46,973 nt of DNA from CAZEPJ01 sp964514105. Lineage in GTDB: Bacteria; Desulfobacterota; Desulfocorpusculales; Desulfocorpusculum. The DNA is taken from NCBI GenBank assembly GCA_964514105.1, contig CAZEPJ010000035.1, forward strand, positions 1 through 46,973, written 5' to 3'. The notes beneath the pieces are model-generated. The model was not told where the DNA came from, searched no databases, and saw nothing but the letters and a program-made list of their open reading frames with translations. Both the position numbers and the translations under genes were made by a program. Within the stretch, counting starts at the first letter, position 1. Each line of letters opens with the position of its first letter. Below, one piece after another: positions 8,710 through 17,590 of this stretch.

Positions 8710-9614
8710 CACGATTTCCTCAGGTGGGGGTCGATGAGGTCCCTGAGGGCGTCCCCCAGCAGGTTGATCCCCAGGGCCGCCAGGAAGATGGCGAACCCGG
8801 GGAAGGCGGCCAGCCACCATTGAAGGAGCATGTAGTCCCTGCCTTCGGCCAGCATCACGCCCCAGGAGGGCGTGGGCGGCTGGATGCCCAGGCCCAGGAA
8901 GCTCAGGAGGGACTCGCGGATGATGGCCCGGGCCACCTCCACGGTCCCGATGACCAGGATGCTGGGCAAGAGGTTGGGCAGGATGTGGCCCAACAGGATC
9001 CGCCTCGCCCGGAAGGCCAGGGCCGTGGCCGCCAGGACGAACTCCTGCTCCCGGAGCTTGAGGGTCTCGACCCTCACCACCCGGGTGAAGACGGGCCATC
9101 CCGTGGCCCCTAGGGCGATGATGATGTTCTGGAGGGAGGGTCCCAGGACCGCCACCAGGCTCATGGCCAGCAGGATGAAGGGGAAGCCCATCATGACGTT
9201 GACCAGAAACGAGATGGCCGAGTCCGCGCGCCCCCCGTAGTACCCGGCCAGCAACCCCAGGAAGACCCCGATGAGGATCTGAAAGAGCACGGCGCAGACC
9301 CCCACCACCAGCGACACACGGGAGCCGTACAGGATTCGCGTCAGGAGGTCCCGTCCCACGTGGTCCGTGCCCAGGAGGTGCTCCGGGCTCCCGCCCTCCA
9401 GCCAGACGGGGGGAAGGAGCCGCTTCATGATGTCCTGCTCGAAGGGGTCGTGGGGGGAGACCACCGGACAGAGGATGGCCGTCAAGAGAAGCCCCAGGAT
9501 GAGGACGCCCCCCAGGGCCCCCAGGCGAAGATGCCAGAGCTTCCTGAGAACGCGGGCCAGGCCCGACGGCTCTGCTTCCCGGTCGAGGACGGCCTGGGAC
9601 ACGGCGGGGTTCAC
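8709..9614 (-). CDS. dppC: Peptide ABC transporter permease, DppC type
   Basis: A 301-residue inner-membrane subunit. The N-terminal block with a first membrane helix (GALGGVLILGLLLTAIL) is followed by HLLGTDHVGRDLLTRILYGSR, part of which is the DppC hallmark, and by the coupling-loop region REQEFVLAATALAF. The GTG at 9614 is chosen because GGAGGG lies just upstream; another GTG at 9626 would overlap the stop of the upstream permease. It is the typical partner of the DppB-type gene immediately before it. Confidence 0.9.
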   Translation of the reverse strand: MNPAVSQAVLDREAEPSGLARVLRKLWHLRLGALGGVLILGLLLTAILCPVVSPHDPFEQDIMKRLLPPVWLEGGSPEHLLGTDHVGRDLLTRILYGSRVSLVVGVCAVLFQILIGVFLGLLAGYYGGRADSAISFLVNVMMGFPFILLAMSLVAVLGPSLQNIIIALGATGWPVFTRVVRVETLKLREQEFVLAATALAFRARRILLGHILPNLLPSILVIGTVEVARAIIRESLLSFLGLGIQPPTPSWGVMLAEGRDYMLLQWWLAAFPGFAIFLAALGINLLGDALRDLIDPHLRKS

Positions 9615-9625
9615 CAATCCCTCCA

Positions 9626-10546
9626 CTAGTCGAGCCGGATCCGGGGGTCGATGTACGCTGCAACCACATCGGCCACCAGGTTCCCCAGGATGACGCACAA
9701 GGCGAAGACGACCACGATGGCCTGGACCACGGGATAATCCCCCACCCGGATGGATTCCACGGCCAGCCGGCCCAGTCCGGGCCAGGCGAAGACGGTCTCC
9801 GTGACCACGGCCCCTCCCAGCAGGAGGCCCAGCTGCATGCCCATGACCGTCACCAGGGGGATGGCCGCGTTCTTGAAGGCGTGCTTGAACAGGACCTTTC
9901 GCTCCTGGAGCCCCTTGGCGCGGGCCGTGCGGATGTAATCCTGGGTGAGCACGTCGAGCATCCCCGAGCGCACCAGGCGCATGTTCACGGGGAGGATCCA
10001 TGAGCCCAGGGTGACGGCCGGCAGGACCAGGTGCGCGAAGGTGGCGCTCCCCGAGATGGGGAGCCATCCCAGCCACACCCCGAAGACGATGATGAGCATG
10101 ATGCCAAACCAATAAAGGGGCATGGCCTGCCCCACCAGGGCCGTGAACGTGGCCACGTTGTCCGCCAGGGAGTACCGCTTGATGGCCGATATGACCCCGG
10201 CCGGTATGGCCACCAGGTTGGCGAACACCAGGGCCGCCAGGGCCAGCTTCAAGGTGGCCGGAAACCGCTCGGAGATGAGCCTCACCGCAGGTACGCGGGC
10301 GACGAACGACTGGCCGAAGTCGCCGTGAAACAGTGCCCTCTCCAGAAAGCTCAAGTACTGGATGATCAAGGGCCGATCGAGGCCCATCTGCTTCTTGAAC
10401 AGCGCGATGTCCTTGACCCCCGCCTCGGGGGGAAGCAGCAGCAGGGCGGGGTCCGTGTTGAGGAACAGGAGAAAGAACGAGATCATGGAGATGACCAGGC
10501 AGACGCCCACGGCCTGGAGGAGCCTCTTGAGGATGTAGGTCTTCAC
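9626..10546 (-). CDS. dppB: Peptide ABC transporter permease, DppB type
   Basis: A 306-residue inner-membrane subunit with about six helices. Family marks are ILKRLLQAVGVCLVISMISF at the N-terminus, the QMGLDRPLIIQYL segment, and the coupling motif QDYIRTARAKGLQERKV. The GTG at 10546 fits the family N-terminus (VKTYILKR); the open frame upstream overlaps another gene. It starts 28 bases after the secreted 714-residue protein gene, so the transporter is cotranscribed with it. Substrate is inferred to be a peptide or peptide-like compound. Confidence 0.9.
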   Translation of the reverse strand: MKTYILKRLLQAVGVCLVISMISFFLLFLNTDPALLLLPPEAGVKDIALFKKQMGLDRPLIIQYLSFLERALFHGDFGQSFVARVPAVRLISERFPATLKLALAALVFANLVAIPAGVISAIKRYSLADNVATFTALVGQAMPLYWFGIMLIIVFGVWLGWLPISGSATFAHLVLPAVTLGSWILPVNMRLVRSGMLDVLTQDYIRTARAKGLQERKVLFKHAFKNAAIPLVTVMGMQLGLLLGGAVVTETVFAWPGLGRLAVESIRVGDYPVVQAIVVVFALCVILGNLVADVVAAYIDPRIRLD

Positions 10547-10574
10547 GCGTCCAGGACCTTCCCGTTCCCTCTGC

Positions 10575-12719
10575 CTACGGCCAGGCCACGCCATAGGGCC
10601 GTCGGGCCGCCCGGTTGGCGTGGGCGATGGTCTTCCAGGCGTCCTCCTGGGACATGCCCCGGGGCGCCTCGTTGGGGTAGAAGCCCTGCCGGGCCACCAG
10701 GGACGTGAGCCGGTTGAGCCAGTAGCCTCCGTGGCGGGCCAGCGCGTCGGCGAAAAGCGGCCGGTATTCTTCCGGCTCCATCTGCCCCATGAGGAGGCCG
10801 CGCACATGGATGGCGTGGACCCCGGCCTCGTGCAGCGCCGTCAGGTCCAGATCGGCATCCCGCTGGAACGTGAAGAGGATGACGGGCCTGTCCGGCTCCG
10901 AGAGGCCCCGCCACAGCCCCCGGTAGAACCAGCGGTGGAGGATCCCCGCCGCGTAGCATCCCACGATCAGGTCGGGGTGGACCTCCCGGACGGCCAGCCT
11001 CAGCTCTCGGCCCAGGGCCTCGGCCCTCCGCTCCAGAAAGGCGTAGTAGTCGGCCAGGAGCCCCTTGTCCCGAAGCCAGGGGAAGCGGGCCTCGGGGCGC
11101 AGCCCCTCGCCCTCCTCGGACTCCTCCTCGGACCGGTCCTCGAGAAAGGCCCGGAAGGGGCCGTCGCCGAAGTCCACGCCCTGGCTGAAGAACAGGGGGC
11201 GGCGGCCGTACATCTCCAGGTCGAGCACGATGCCGGCCACGGCGCGGTACCCCCGGGCCCACTGGGCGGCCAGCGTGGCGGATCGGATGACCTCCCGCCG
11301 CCACGTCTCGTGATCCCACGGGGAGGGGATGTCCCAACCCCTTCCCTCCGCCCCCATGGCCCGGGGCATGGCCTCCATGGCCGCATATCGCCCGGGGTAC
11401 TCCATGCCCATGAACCAGCGGACCGGGGAGCCCTTGAGTCCCTTGCCGACGGCCTCCCACGCGGTGAGAAGACGGGCCCGGGCCTCCCGGTTCCCGCGGT
11501 GGCGAAGCAGGAGCTGGGGGAACGCCACCCCCCAAAGGGCGTTCATTGCGCTGGCCTGGAGGCCCTGGGCCAGGCGCTGCAACTCCTCGGGTTCCTTGTC
11601 GATGTGGGCCCACCCCGAACGAATCCCCTCCCGGGCGATCCACGCATAGGGCGCGTCCCATTGGGTGCGGGGGGACGGAGGGGCCGGGGCCCACTCCTTG
11701 ACCGCGTCCGTGCCCTTGGGGGGGGCCTCCGGGACGGCCTCGTCGCGCACGGGAAAGCCGGGCGGCGGCACCGGAAGGGGCTCCTGGGGGGACGTCCGGG
11801 GGAGGTCCCGGGGCCCGGCGGCCAGGAAGGCCATGAGCCGGCGCAGCAGATCCCTCAGGGCCCCTTCCTCCTCCGGGAGGGGACGCAAGGGGGCGCCCGG
11901 CTCCTTGGTGTTCCCCCCGCCCCACGTGAGCATGTATCGCCCGGCCACCACTGCCACTCCGTCGCCCGCCCTCCCCACGGCCATCAGGGGCATGACCCCA
12001 CGCCGGGAGCAGTCGCCCTGGGGAAATGCGCTGGCGAAGGAGTGTGCCAGGACCTCGACGCCCGGACCCACGCGCAGGGCCGGGGACCGGTCCGTGACCA
12101 TCCGTGCGGGCAGGTCCCGGGTCATGGGATGCCCTCGGGAGGGAACGGCGAAAGGGGCGTCGTAGAGCGGCGCGGCATAGCGATTCTCGTCGTCATACAC
12201 CCAGTTGTCCTCGATCTGGATCGGGATCCCCAGGCGGTTCAGGAGCAGGTTGAAGAGGTGACGCTCATGATCGCCGCCGCCGTCCTCGCCGCTTCCGGGC
12301 AGGGGGCCCAGCACCAGGGCCCCGCCGCGCCGGACGAAGGCCTCCAGGGGCCCCAGGGCAGCGGCGCTCATGCCCGTTCCGGGATAGCCGGGTCCGTCTC
12401 CCGATAGCAGGACGACGAGGGAGGCGTCCCGCAGATCGCGCCGGGTGATCTGGGGGTAGAAGGGGCGATAGAGGGGATCGAACCCCCCGTCCCTGAGGTC
12501 CTGCAGCAGGCGGGCGAGCACCGGAGGCGGGTTGAGCTGGTAGTCCACCACCAGGGCTTTGGGCGAGGGCCCTCCGGCCCAAACGAGGCCGGCCGCCATG
12601 GCCGCAAAAAGACCCGCCGCCACCGCGGCGGCGGGCGGCCCGGGTACTTGGCGGCGCCTGGCCGGAGGGCCTGCCCTCTCACGGGGGAGCGGCGGCCTTC
12701 TCGCGGGGGAAGGGTTCAT
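10575..12719 (-). CDS. Secreted two-domain protein: amidotransferase-like fold plus putative glycosidase-like barrel
   Basis: A 714-residue protein of unrecognised family. An Arg/Pro-rich N-terminus is followed by a hydrophobic segment (about residues 29-48), consistent with export or a membrane anchor. Residues about 53-290 alternate hydrophobic strands and loops like the glutamine-amidotransferase (ThuA/BPL_N) fold, for example LVVLLSGDGPGYPG and FVRRGGALVLGPLPG. A Pro-rich linker follows. The C-terminal half looks like a TIM barrel, with acidic candidates D500/E502 in VAGIVLDLEMYG. The ATG at 12719 overlaps the methyltransferase stop (ATGA). The frame is open further upstream, but only across that methyltransferase gene. 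Enzymatic activity is inference. Confidence 0.6.
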   Translation of the reverse strand: MNPSPARRPPLPRERAGPPARRRQVPGPPAAAVAAGLFAAMAAGLVWAGGPSPKALVVDYQLNPPPVLARLLQDLRDGGFDPLYRPFYPQITRRDLRDASLVVLLSGDGPGYPGTGMSAAALGPLEAFVRRGGALVLGPLPGSGEDGGGDHERHLFNLLLNRLGIPIQIEDNWVYDDENRYAAPLYDAPFAVPSRGHPMTRDLPARMVTDRSPALRVGPGVEVLAHSFASAFPQGDCSRRGVMPLMAVGRAGDGVAVVAGRYMLTWGGGNTKEPGAPLRPLPEEEGALRDLLRRLMAFLAAGPRDLPRTSPQEPLPVPPPGFPVRDEAVPEAPPKGTDAVKEWAPAPPSPRTQWDAPYAWIAREGIRSGWAHIDKEPEELQRLAQGLQASAMNALWGVAFPQLLLRHRGNREARARLLTAWEAVGKGLKGSPVRWFMGMEYPGRYAAMEAMPRAMGAEGRGWDIPSPWDHETWRREVIRSATLAAQWARGYRAVAGIVLDLEMYGRRPLFFSQGVDFGDGPFRAFLEDRSEEESEEGEGLRPEARFPWLRDKGLLADYYAFLERRAEALGRELRLAVREVHPDLIVGCYAAGILHRWFYRGLWRGLSEPDRPVILFTFQRDADLDLTALHEAGVHAIHVRGLLMGQMEPEEYRPLFADALARHGGYWLNRLTSLVARQGFYPNEAPRGMSQEDAWKTIAHANRAARRPYGVAWP

Positions 12720-13342
12720 GCGCGATCCTTCACCCGACGGATCAGGGCGATATACTGACTGTCCCGGTCGATGTACCGGACCAGCTTGAGGGGAAAGGGC
12801 GCCAGCAGGCGCCGGAGCTGAGGGAAGGTGGGTAGGGGATCCAGGGGAAAGGGGAGGACCTCCCGCAGGCGCTCCACGAATCCCCTGCCTTCGGGGTGGC
12901 TGACGACGAGCCGGCCGTCCAATCTGAGCATGCGGGCGCAGTTGGCCAGGGCGCCGGGCTTGTCCGACAGGTTGGAAAAGACGGCGTTCATGAACAGGAC
13001 GTCGATACTGCCTTCCGCAAGGGGGAGGAGGCCCACGTCCTCCAGATGGGCCTCCACCTGGGGATGGCGCGCCTTGAGCCTGGAGAGCATCTGTCCGGAG
13101 ATCTCGCAGGCCACGATGCGGCCGGGCCGGCGGGCGGCGATCAGAGGGACGAGGACCCCCACCCCGGCGCCCGCGTCCAGGACCACCTCGCCCTCCCGGA
13201 TGGCCGCCGCGTCCACGATCTCCTGCAGGTTTCGGAGGATGTGGGGCGGCTGCTCCTGGTCGAACAGGTCCACAGCCCCGTCGAAATAACGGGATTGCCA
13301 CTCGTTGGCGAGAAGCCGGTCTGTGGGTTCGGGGTCTTCCAT
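12716..13342 (-). CDS. Class I SAM-dependent methyltransferase
   Basis: A 208-residue soluble methyltransferase. Motif I is VLDAGAGVGVLV (residues 54-65), followed by an acidic ribose-binding residue E80 in ACEISGQML, and ARMLRLDGRLVVSHPEG is the usual motif III region. It resembles UbiE/Methyltransf_11-type enzymes, but no substrate can be named. It starts 40 bases after hisG and overlaps the following gene by four bases, so it belongs to the minus-strand unit. Confidence 0.85.
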   Translation of the reverse strand: MEDPEPTDRLLANEWQSRYFDGAVDLFDQEQPPHILRNLQEIVDAAAIREGEVVLDAGAGVGVLVPLIAARRPGRIVACEISGQMLSRLKARHPQVEAHLEDVGLLPLAEGSIDVLFMNAVFSNLSDKPGALANCARMLRLDGRLVVSHPEGRGFVERLREVLPFPLDPLPTFPQLRRLLAPFPLKLVRYIDRDSQYIALIRRVKDRA

Positions 13343-13382
13343 CGCTGCTCGACAGGCAACAGGAAATAGCCGGGGCCGTTCC

Positions 13383-14255
13383 TCAGATCACCTTGTTCAA
13401 CCCGTACTCGATGATTCCCTGAGCCCCCGCCTCCTGGAGCCGGGGGATGATCTCCCGCACCACGTCCTCGTCCACGATGGTCTCGATGGCGAACCAGTCC
13501 TGGCCGTACAGCTTGGATATGGTGGGAGACTTGAGGCTGGGCAGGACCGCCACCACTGCGGGGATGTCCACCTCGGCCACGTTCATCTTGAGTCCGACCT
13601 TCTTGTACGCGGTCATGGCTCCGTTGAGCAGCAGGCGGATCTGCTCGATCTTCCGTCGCTTCCAGGGATCCTCCCAGGCCTGCCAATTGGCGATGAGCTG
13701 GGGCACCGTGGTCATGAGCTCCTCGACGATGCGCAGCCCGTTCGCCCGCAGGGTGGTCCCGGTCTCCGTCACCTCGACCACGGCGTCGGCCAGTCCCTCC
13801 AGGACCTTGGCCTCGGTGGCGCCCCAGCTGAACTCCACCTCCACCCGGATCCCCCGTTCGGAGAACAGCCGCCGCGTGAATCCCACCAGCTCCGTGGCGA
13901 TGCGCTTTCCTTCGAGATCTCCGAGGCTTCTCACCGGGGAGTCCTCGGGCACGGCCAGGACCCATCGGGCGGGCTTCCGGCTGACCTTGGAGTAGACCAA
14001 CTCCTCCAGGACCACCACGCGGGAGTCGTTCTCCAGGATCCAGTCCCTTCCCGTGAGGCCCAGATCCAGAACCCCGCCCTCCACGTACCGGGAGATCTCC
14101 TGGGCCCGGATCAGATAGCAGGAGATCTCCTCGTCGTCCACGCTGGGAAAGTAGCTCCGATCGTTGAGCCGTATGTGCCAGCCGGCCCTGCGAAAGATCT
14201 CTATGGTGGCATCCTGCAGGCTCCCCTTGGGGATGCCCAGCTTGAGCCTGTTCAT
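13383..14255 (-). CDS. hisG: ATP phosphoribosyltransferase (long form, HisG)
   Basis: A 290-residue enzyme that would catalyse the first step of histidine synthesis, condensing ATP with PRPP. Family features are LGIPKGSLQDATIEIFRRAG at the N-terminus, GLTGRDWI, the PRPP-region segment EVTETGTTLRANGL, and a C-terminal regulatory-type domain (about residues 210-290), which marks the long form. Long HisG needs no HisZ partner. The ATG at 14255 gives the expected N-terminus; the open frame upstream to 14354 does not look like protein. No other his gene is in the window. It heads the unit that runs into the peptide transporter. Confidence 0.92.
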   Translation of the reverse strand: MNRLKLGIPKGSLQDATIEIFRRAGWHIRLNDRSYFPSVDDEEISCYLIRAQEISRYVEGGVLDLGLTGRDWILENDSRVVVLEELVYSKVSRKPARWVLAVPEDSPVRSLGDLEGKRIATELVGFTRRLFSERGIRVEVEFSWGATEAKVLEGLADAVVEVTETGTTLRANGLRIVEELMTTVPQLIANWQAWEDPWKRRKIEQIRLLLNGAMTAYKKVGLKMNVAEVDIPAVVAVLPSLKSPTISKLYGQDWFAIETIVDEDVVREIIPRLQEAGAQGIIEYGLNKVI

Positions 14256-14357
14256 CACACCACCCCCGGGACAGGACCCGTCTGAGAAAAAAAAGATCCA
14301 CCCCATCGGGTGAGGACCCATCCGAGTCGCCATGCTCTGTCCCCTGAATTCCATGGG

Positions 14358-14388
14358 ATTATTACCCCTTGGCCGGGGGGGATGTCAA
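14358..14388 (-). promoter_or_regulatory. Probable sigma70 promoter for hisG unit
   Basis: Minus-strand TTGACA (14388-14383) is followed after 18-19 bases by TAATAAT (14364-14358). Both boxes are close to consensus, although the spacer is slightly long. The inferred start is about 95 bases before the hisG ATG. Confidence 0.6.
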
Positions 14389-14490
14389 GCGGGCGCGGGC
14401 CGCGGGCCAGGCTGGGAGGCCGATGTGTGTCCGGACTGTGCCCATGAATTCCCGTTAAATTTGTAATGTTAGAATATTGGCATTTTTCCC

Positions 14491-14519
14491 TTGACAAGGC
14501 GGTGCGGTTTCGATAAGAG
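14491..14519 (+). promoter_or_regulatory. Possible promoter for the catabolic unit
   Basis: Plus-strand consensus TTGACA (14491-14496) lies in the A/T-rich patch, but the -10 candidate at 17 bases spacing is only TAAGAG (14514-14519). If used, the leader before the first gene would be about 240 bases. Confidence 0.35.
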
Positions 14520-14764
14520 ATGGGCATCTCGGGATCGCAAGCCTTCGCTTCACAGGAACCAAGGCGCTTTTGGGAAGGCGGACCCTCCCTCGGGAGAGGG
14601 TGGGTTGGGAGATAAGGCATGATCGGCCTTTGGCCGCGCCCGCCCCATCGGTTCAGCCACGATTCATCCATTCCGTCGAGACTCCATCTGTCGGTTTCAC
14701 GCGCCGCCCGGGGGCACGGGGCCGTCCAGAGCCCCCCCCGGCCATTCCATGAGGAGGGGATTTC

Positions 14765-15661
14765 ATGAAGGAGACCGTAGGCTTCATCGGCATCGGTGCC
14801 ATGGGAAAGCCCATGTCGTTGAACCTCCTGAAGGCGGGATACGCGCTGACCGCCTACGACCTGAATCCTGCCGCCCTGGCCGAGCTCCAGGCCGCGGGAG
14901 CCTCCCTCGCCCGATCATGCAAGGATGTGGCCGCCGGGTCCCGACTGGTCATCACCATGCTGCCCGACTCGGCCGCCGTGGAAAAGGCCATCCTGGGTGA
15001 CGACGGGGTGATGGAAGGGGTCCAGGCGGGTGCCGTGGTCATCGACATGAGCACCATCGATCCCAGCGTCTCCCGCAAGGTGAGCCGGGCCCTGGACGAG
15101 AAGGGCGTCAAGATGCTGGATGCGCCCGTGAGCGGGGGCACCATGGGCGCCGCCGCCGGCACCCTGGCCATCATGGTGGGAGGGGACGAGGGGGCGTTCA
15201 GCCGCTGCCTTCCCGTGTTTCAGGCCATGGGCAAGAACATCACATATTGCGGTCCCAGCGGCAACGGGGAGATCGTCAAGATCATCAACAACCTGCTCTT
15301 CGGGATCAATCTGGCGGGGGTGGCCGAGGCGCTGGCCCTGGGGGTCAAGGCGGGGGTGAAGTTCCAGACCCTGTACGACGTCATCAAGTCCAGCTCCGGG
15401 CAGAACTGGGCCATGCAGGTGTACTGCGCCAACAAGGGGTTCAAGGGGGACTACGAACCCGGGTTCATGGCGGAGCTGCTGTACAAGGATCTGGGGCTGG
15501 CCATGAACCTGGCCAAGGAGGAGCGGGTGCCCCTGATGGTGGGAGGACTGGCGTACCAGATCCAGGCGGACATCAACGCCGCCGGGCTGGGAAAGAAGGA
15601 CTGCTCCATCCGCAACCGGCTCATGGAGGACTTGGTGGGCGTGAAGCTCAGGATGGAGTGA
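14765..15661 (+). CDS. 3-hydroxyisobutyrate dehydrogenase-family NAD(P)-dependent reductase
   Basis: A 298-residue beta-hydroxyacid dehydrogenase. It has the nucleotide-binding GFIGIGAMGKPM at the N-terminus, the substrate-loop signature DAPVSGGTMGA (residues 119-129), and the catalytic lysine K172 with N176 in EIVKIINN. AGGAGGGG lies five bases before the ATG. The family interconverts hydroxyacids and semialdehydes: 3-hydroxyisobutyrate, tartronate semialdehyde, 4-hydroxybutyrate or sulfolactaldehyde. Which one applies here is not readable from the sequence. It opens the plus-strand catabolic unit. A semialdehyde dehydrogenase of MmsA type lies downstream in the same unit, so a hydroxyacid-to-acyl-CoA route is plausible. 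Confidence 0.88.
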   Translation: MKETVGFIGIGAMGKPMSLNLLKAGYALTAYDLNPAALAELQAAGASLARSCKDVAAGSRLVITMLPDSAAVEKAILGDDGVMEGVQAGAVVIDMSTIDPSVSRKVSRALDEKGVKMLDAPVSGGTMGAAAGTLAIMVGGDEGAFSRCLPVFQAMGKNITYCGPSGNGEIVKIINNLLFGINLAGVAEALALGVKAGVKFQTLYDVIKSSSGQNWAMQVYCANKGFKGDYEPGFMAELLYKDLGLAMNLAKEERVPLMVGGLAYQIQADINAAGLGKKDCSIRNRLMEDLVGVKLRME

Positions 15662-15709
15662 GGTGCCGGACGGCTCGTGATGGAGGCCGTTTCGCTCAAG
15701 GAGGCGAAG

Positions 15710-17563
15710 ATGGCGAAGGATCTGCCAGGGTACGCGGGAAGGCTCCTGAGGGTGGATCTGTCCTGCGGCAAGCTCCAGCCGGAGGGGCTGGACGAGGCGA
15801 CCGTGCGCAAGTGGGTGGGCGGCGTTGGATTGGCGGCCCCCATCCTGTATGGGGAAGTTCCACCATCGGTCCAGTGGTCGGACCCGGACAACCGGCTCAT
15901 CTGGTCCACAGGACCCCTGGCGGGAAGCGGCCTGTCGGGGGCGGGCACGTTCAACGTCCTGACCAAGGGGCCCATGACCAACCTGGCCGGCTCATCCCAG
16001 GCCAACGGCTTCTTGGGGGCGTACCTCAAGTTCTCGGGCTTCGACGGCATCGTCATCCAGGGCCGCGCTCCGCGCCTCTCGTACCTATGGATCAAGGACG
16101 GCAGGGCCGAGCTGCGGGATGCACGCCGCCTGGCCGGCAAGGACGTGTGGGAGGTGGAGGACTTGCTGCGGGCGGAGCTGGGCGTCAAGGAGAAGGAGGT
16201 CAGCGTCTTCGGCATCGGCCCGGCCGGGGAGAACGGCGTGCGCTTCGCCTGCATCGTGGGGGATCGGGGCCATGTGGCGGGCCACAACGGCGTGGGCGCG
16301 GTCATGGGTTCCAAGAACCTCAAGGCCGTCGTGGTGCACCGGGGGAAGGGTCGGTTCGCCATCGCGGACCCCCAAAAGCTCAAGGAGAAGGATGACGAGA
16401 TCCTGGAGTTCGTGAAGACCTCTTTCGCGTGGCTGTACAACTGGGGGACCGGGGGCGCCCTTCCCATGATCGCCGGCTCCGGGGCCCTGCCCGTGAAGAA
16501 CCTGACCACCAACCTGTACCCCGCCCAGGACCGCGTGAACGGGGAGTACCTGCGCACCCACTACAAGGTCCGGTCCAAGCCGTGCTACAAGTGCCGGGTG
16601 GCCCACGTCAAGGAGGTGACCGTCACCGAAGGGTCCTTCCAGGGATTCGTGGGGGAGGAGCCCGAGTACGAGCAGATGTCCGCCTGGGGCCCCATGATCG
16701 GCAACGAGGATTTGGGCGCGGTGGTCATGCTCACCCGGGAGGTCGACCGCCTGGGGCTGGACTGCAACGAATCCTCGTGGGTTATCGGCTGGGCCATGGA
16801 GTGCTACGAGAAGGGGGTGTTCACGAGGAAGGAGACCGACGGCCTGGACCTCTCCTGGGGGAACGTGGAGGCGGTGAGGGAGCTCTTGAACCGCATCGCG
16901 CGGAGGGAGGGTTCCCTGGGAGATCTCCTGGCCGAGGGAGTCATGCGGGCGGCCAAGAAGGTCGGCGGGGAGAGCGTCGACTGGGCGGTTCACACCATGA
17001 AGGGGTCGTCCCCCCGGGGCCACGACCACCGGGGGCGCTGGCACGAGCTGTTCGACACCTGCATGACCAACACGACGACGCTGGAGTCCACCTGGGTGGG
17101 GGTCCACCCCCATCTGGTGGACATGGAGCCCGTCAAGGACGCCTTCTCCCATGAGGAAGTCTCCACCATCAATGCCAGGTACAACGGCATCCGTCAGTTC
17201 GACGACTGCCTGGGGGTCTGCCGCCTGGCCACGCCTCACCCCAAGCTCGTCCTGGAGTGCTTCAATGCGGTGACGGGCTGGGGCTGGACCCTCCAGGACG
17301 CCTTTGCCGCGGGACGGCGGGTGGTGAACATCCTGCGGGTCTTCAACTTCCGGCACGGGATGCGGGCCGAGGACGAAAGGCCTTCGCCCCGCTATGGCTC
17401 CGTGCCCGTGGACGGCCCGTCCCAGGGCAGGGACATCATGGCCAAGTGGCCCTGGATGGTGGAGAACTACCGCAAGCTCATGGGGTGGGACCCTGAGACC
17501 GGAAAGCCCCTGCCGGAGACCCTCAAGGCCTTGGGGCTGGGGGAACTCGTGGCGGACTTGTAG
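15710..17563 (+). CDS. Tungsten-type aldehyde:ferredoxin oxidoreductase (AOR family)
   Basis: A 617-residue AOR-family enzyme, expected to hold a bis-molybdopterin metal centre and one [4Fe-4S] cluster. It would interconvert aldehydes and carboxylic acids with ferredoxin. The pterin-contact motifs D346-x-x-G-L-D351 and D499-x-x-G-x-C504 are present. Of the cluster ligands, C292, C295 and C504 are there, but the third position of the usual CxxCxxxC is a histidine (H299). The N-terminal domain is complete (GYAGRLLRVDL through GAVMGSKNLKAVVV). The ATG at 15710 is chosen because AAGGAGG sits seven bases upstream; the frame is open back to 15677. A MoaD-like gene follows. Confidence 0.93.
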   Translation: MAKDLPGYAGRLLRVDLSCGKLQPEGLDEATVRKWVGGVGLAAPILYGEVPPSVQWSDPDNRLIWSTGPLAGSGLSGAGTFNVLTKGPMTNLAGSSQANGFLGAYLKFSGFDGIVIQGRAPRLSYLWIKDGRAELRDARRLAGKDVWEVEDLLRAELGVKEKEVSVFGIGPAGENGVRFACIVGDRGHVAGHNGVGAVMGSKNLKAVVVHRGKGRFAIADPQKLKEKDDEILEFVKTSFAWLYNWGTGGALPMIAGSGALPVKNLTTNLYPAQDRVNGEYLRTHYKVRSKPCYKCRVAHVKEVTVTEGSFQGFVGEEPEYEQMSAWGPMIGNEDLGAVVMLTREVDRLGLDCNESSWVIGWAMECYEKGVFTRKETDGLDLSWGNVEAVRELLNRIARREGSLGDLLAEGVMRAAKKVGGESVDWAVHTMKGSSPRGHDHRGRWHELFDTCMTNTTTLESTWVGVHPHLVDMEPVKDAFSHEEVSTINARYNGIRQFDDCLGVCRLATPHPKLVLECFNAVTGWGWTLQDAFAAGRRVVNILRVFNFRHGMRAEDERPSPRYGSVPVDGPSQGRDIMAKWPWMVENYRKLMGWDPETGKPLPETLKALGLGELVADL

Positions 17564-17590
17564 CACGGAGGTGAGCGGGGTTTCAGAATC

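Larger units (their letters stand above)
14256..14764. other. Divergent intergenic region between hisG and the catabolic unit
   Basis: About 500 bases without a gene, containing an A/T-rich patch (about 14450-14520) that contrasts with its surroundings. It separates two divergent transcription units and holds a likely minus-strand hisG promoter and a weaker plus-strand one. In the plus-strand leader ACCCTC (14582-14587) and GAGGGT (14596-14601) form a short hairpin. No clear palindromic operator for the GntR regulator was found. Confidence 0.6.
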
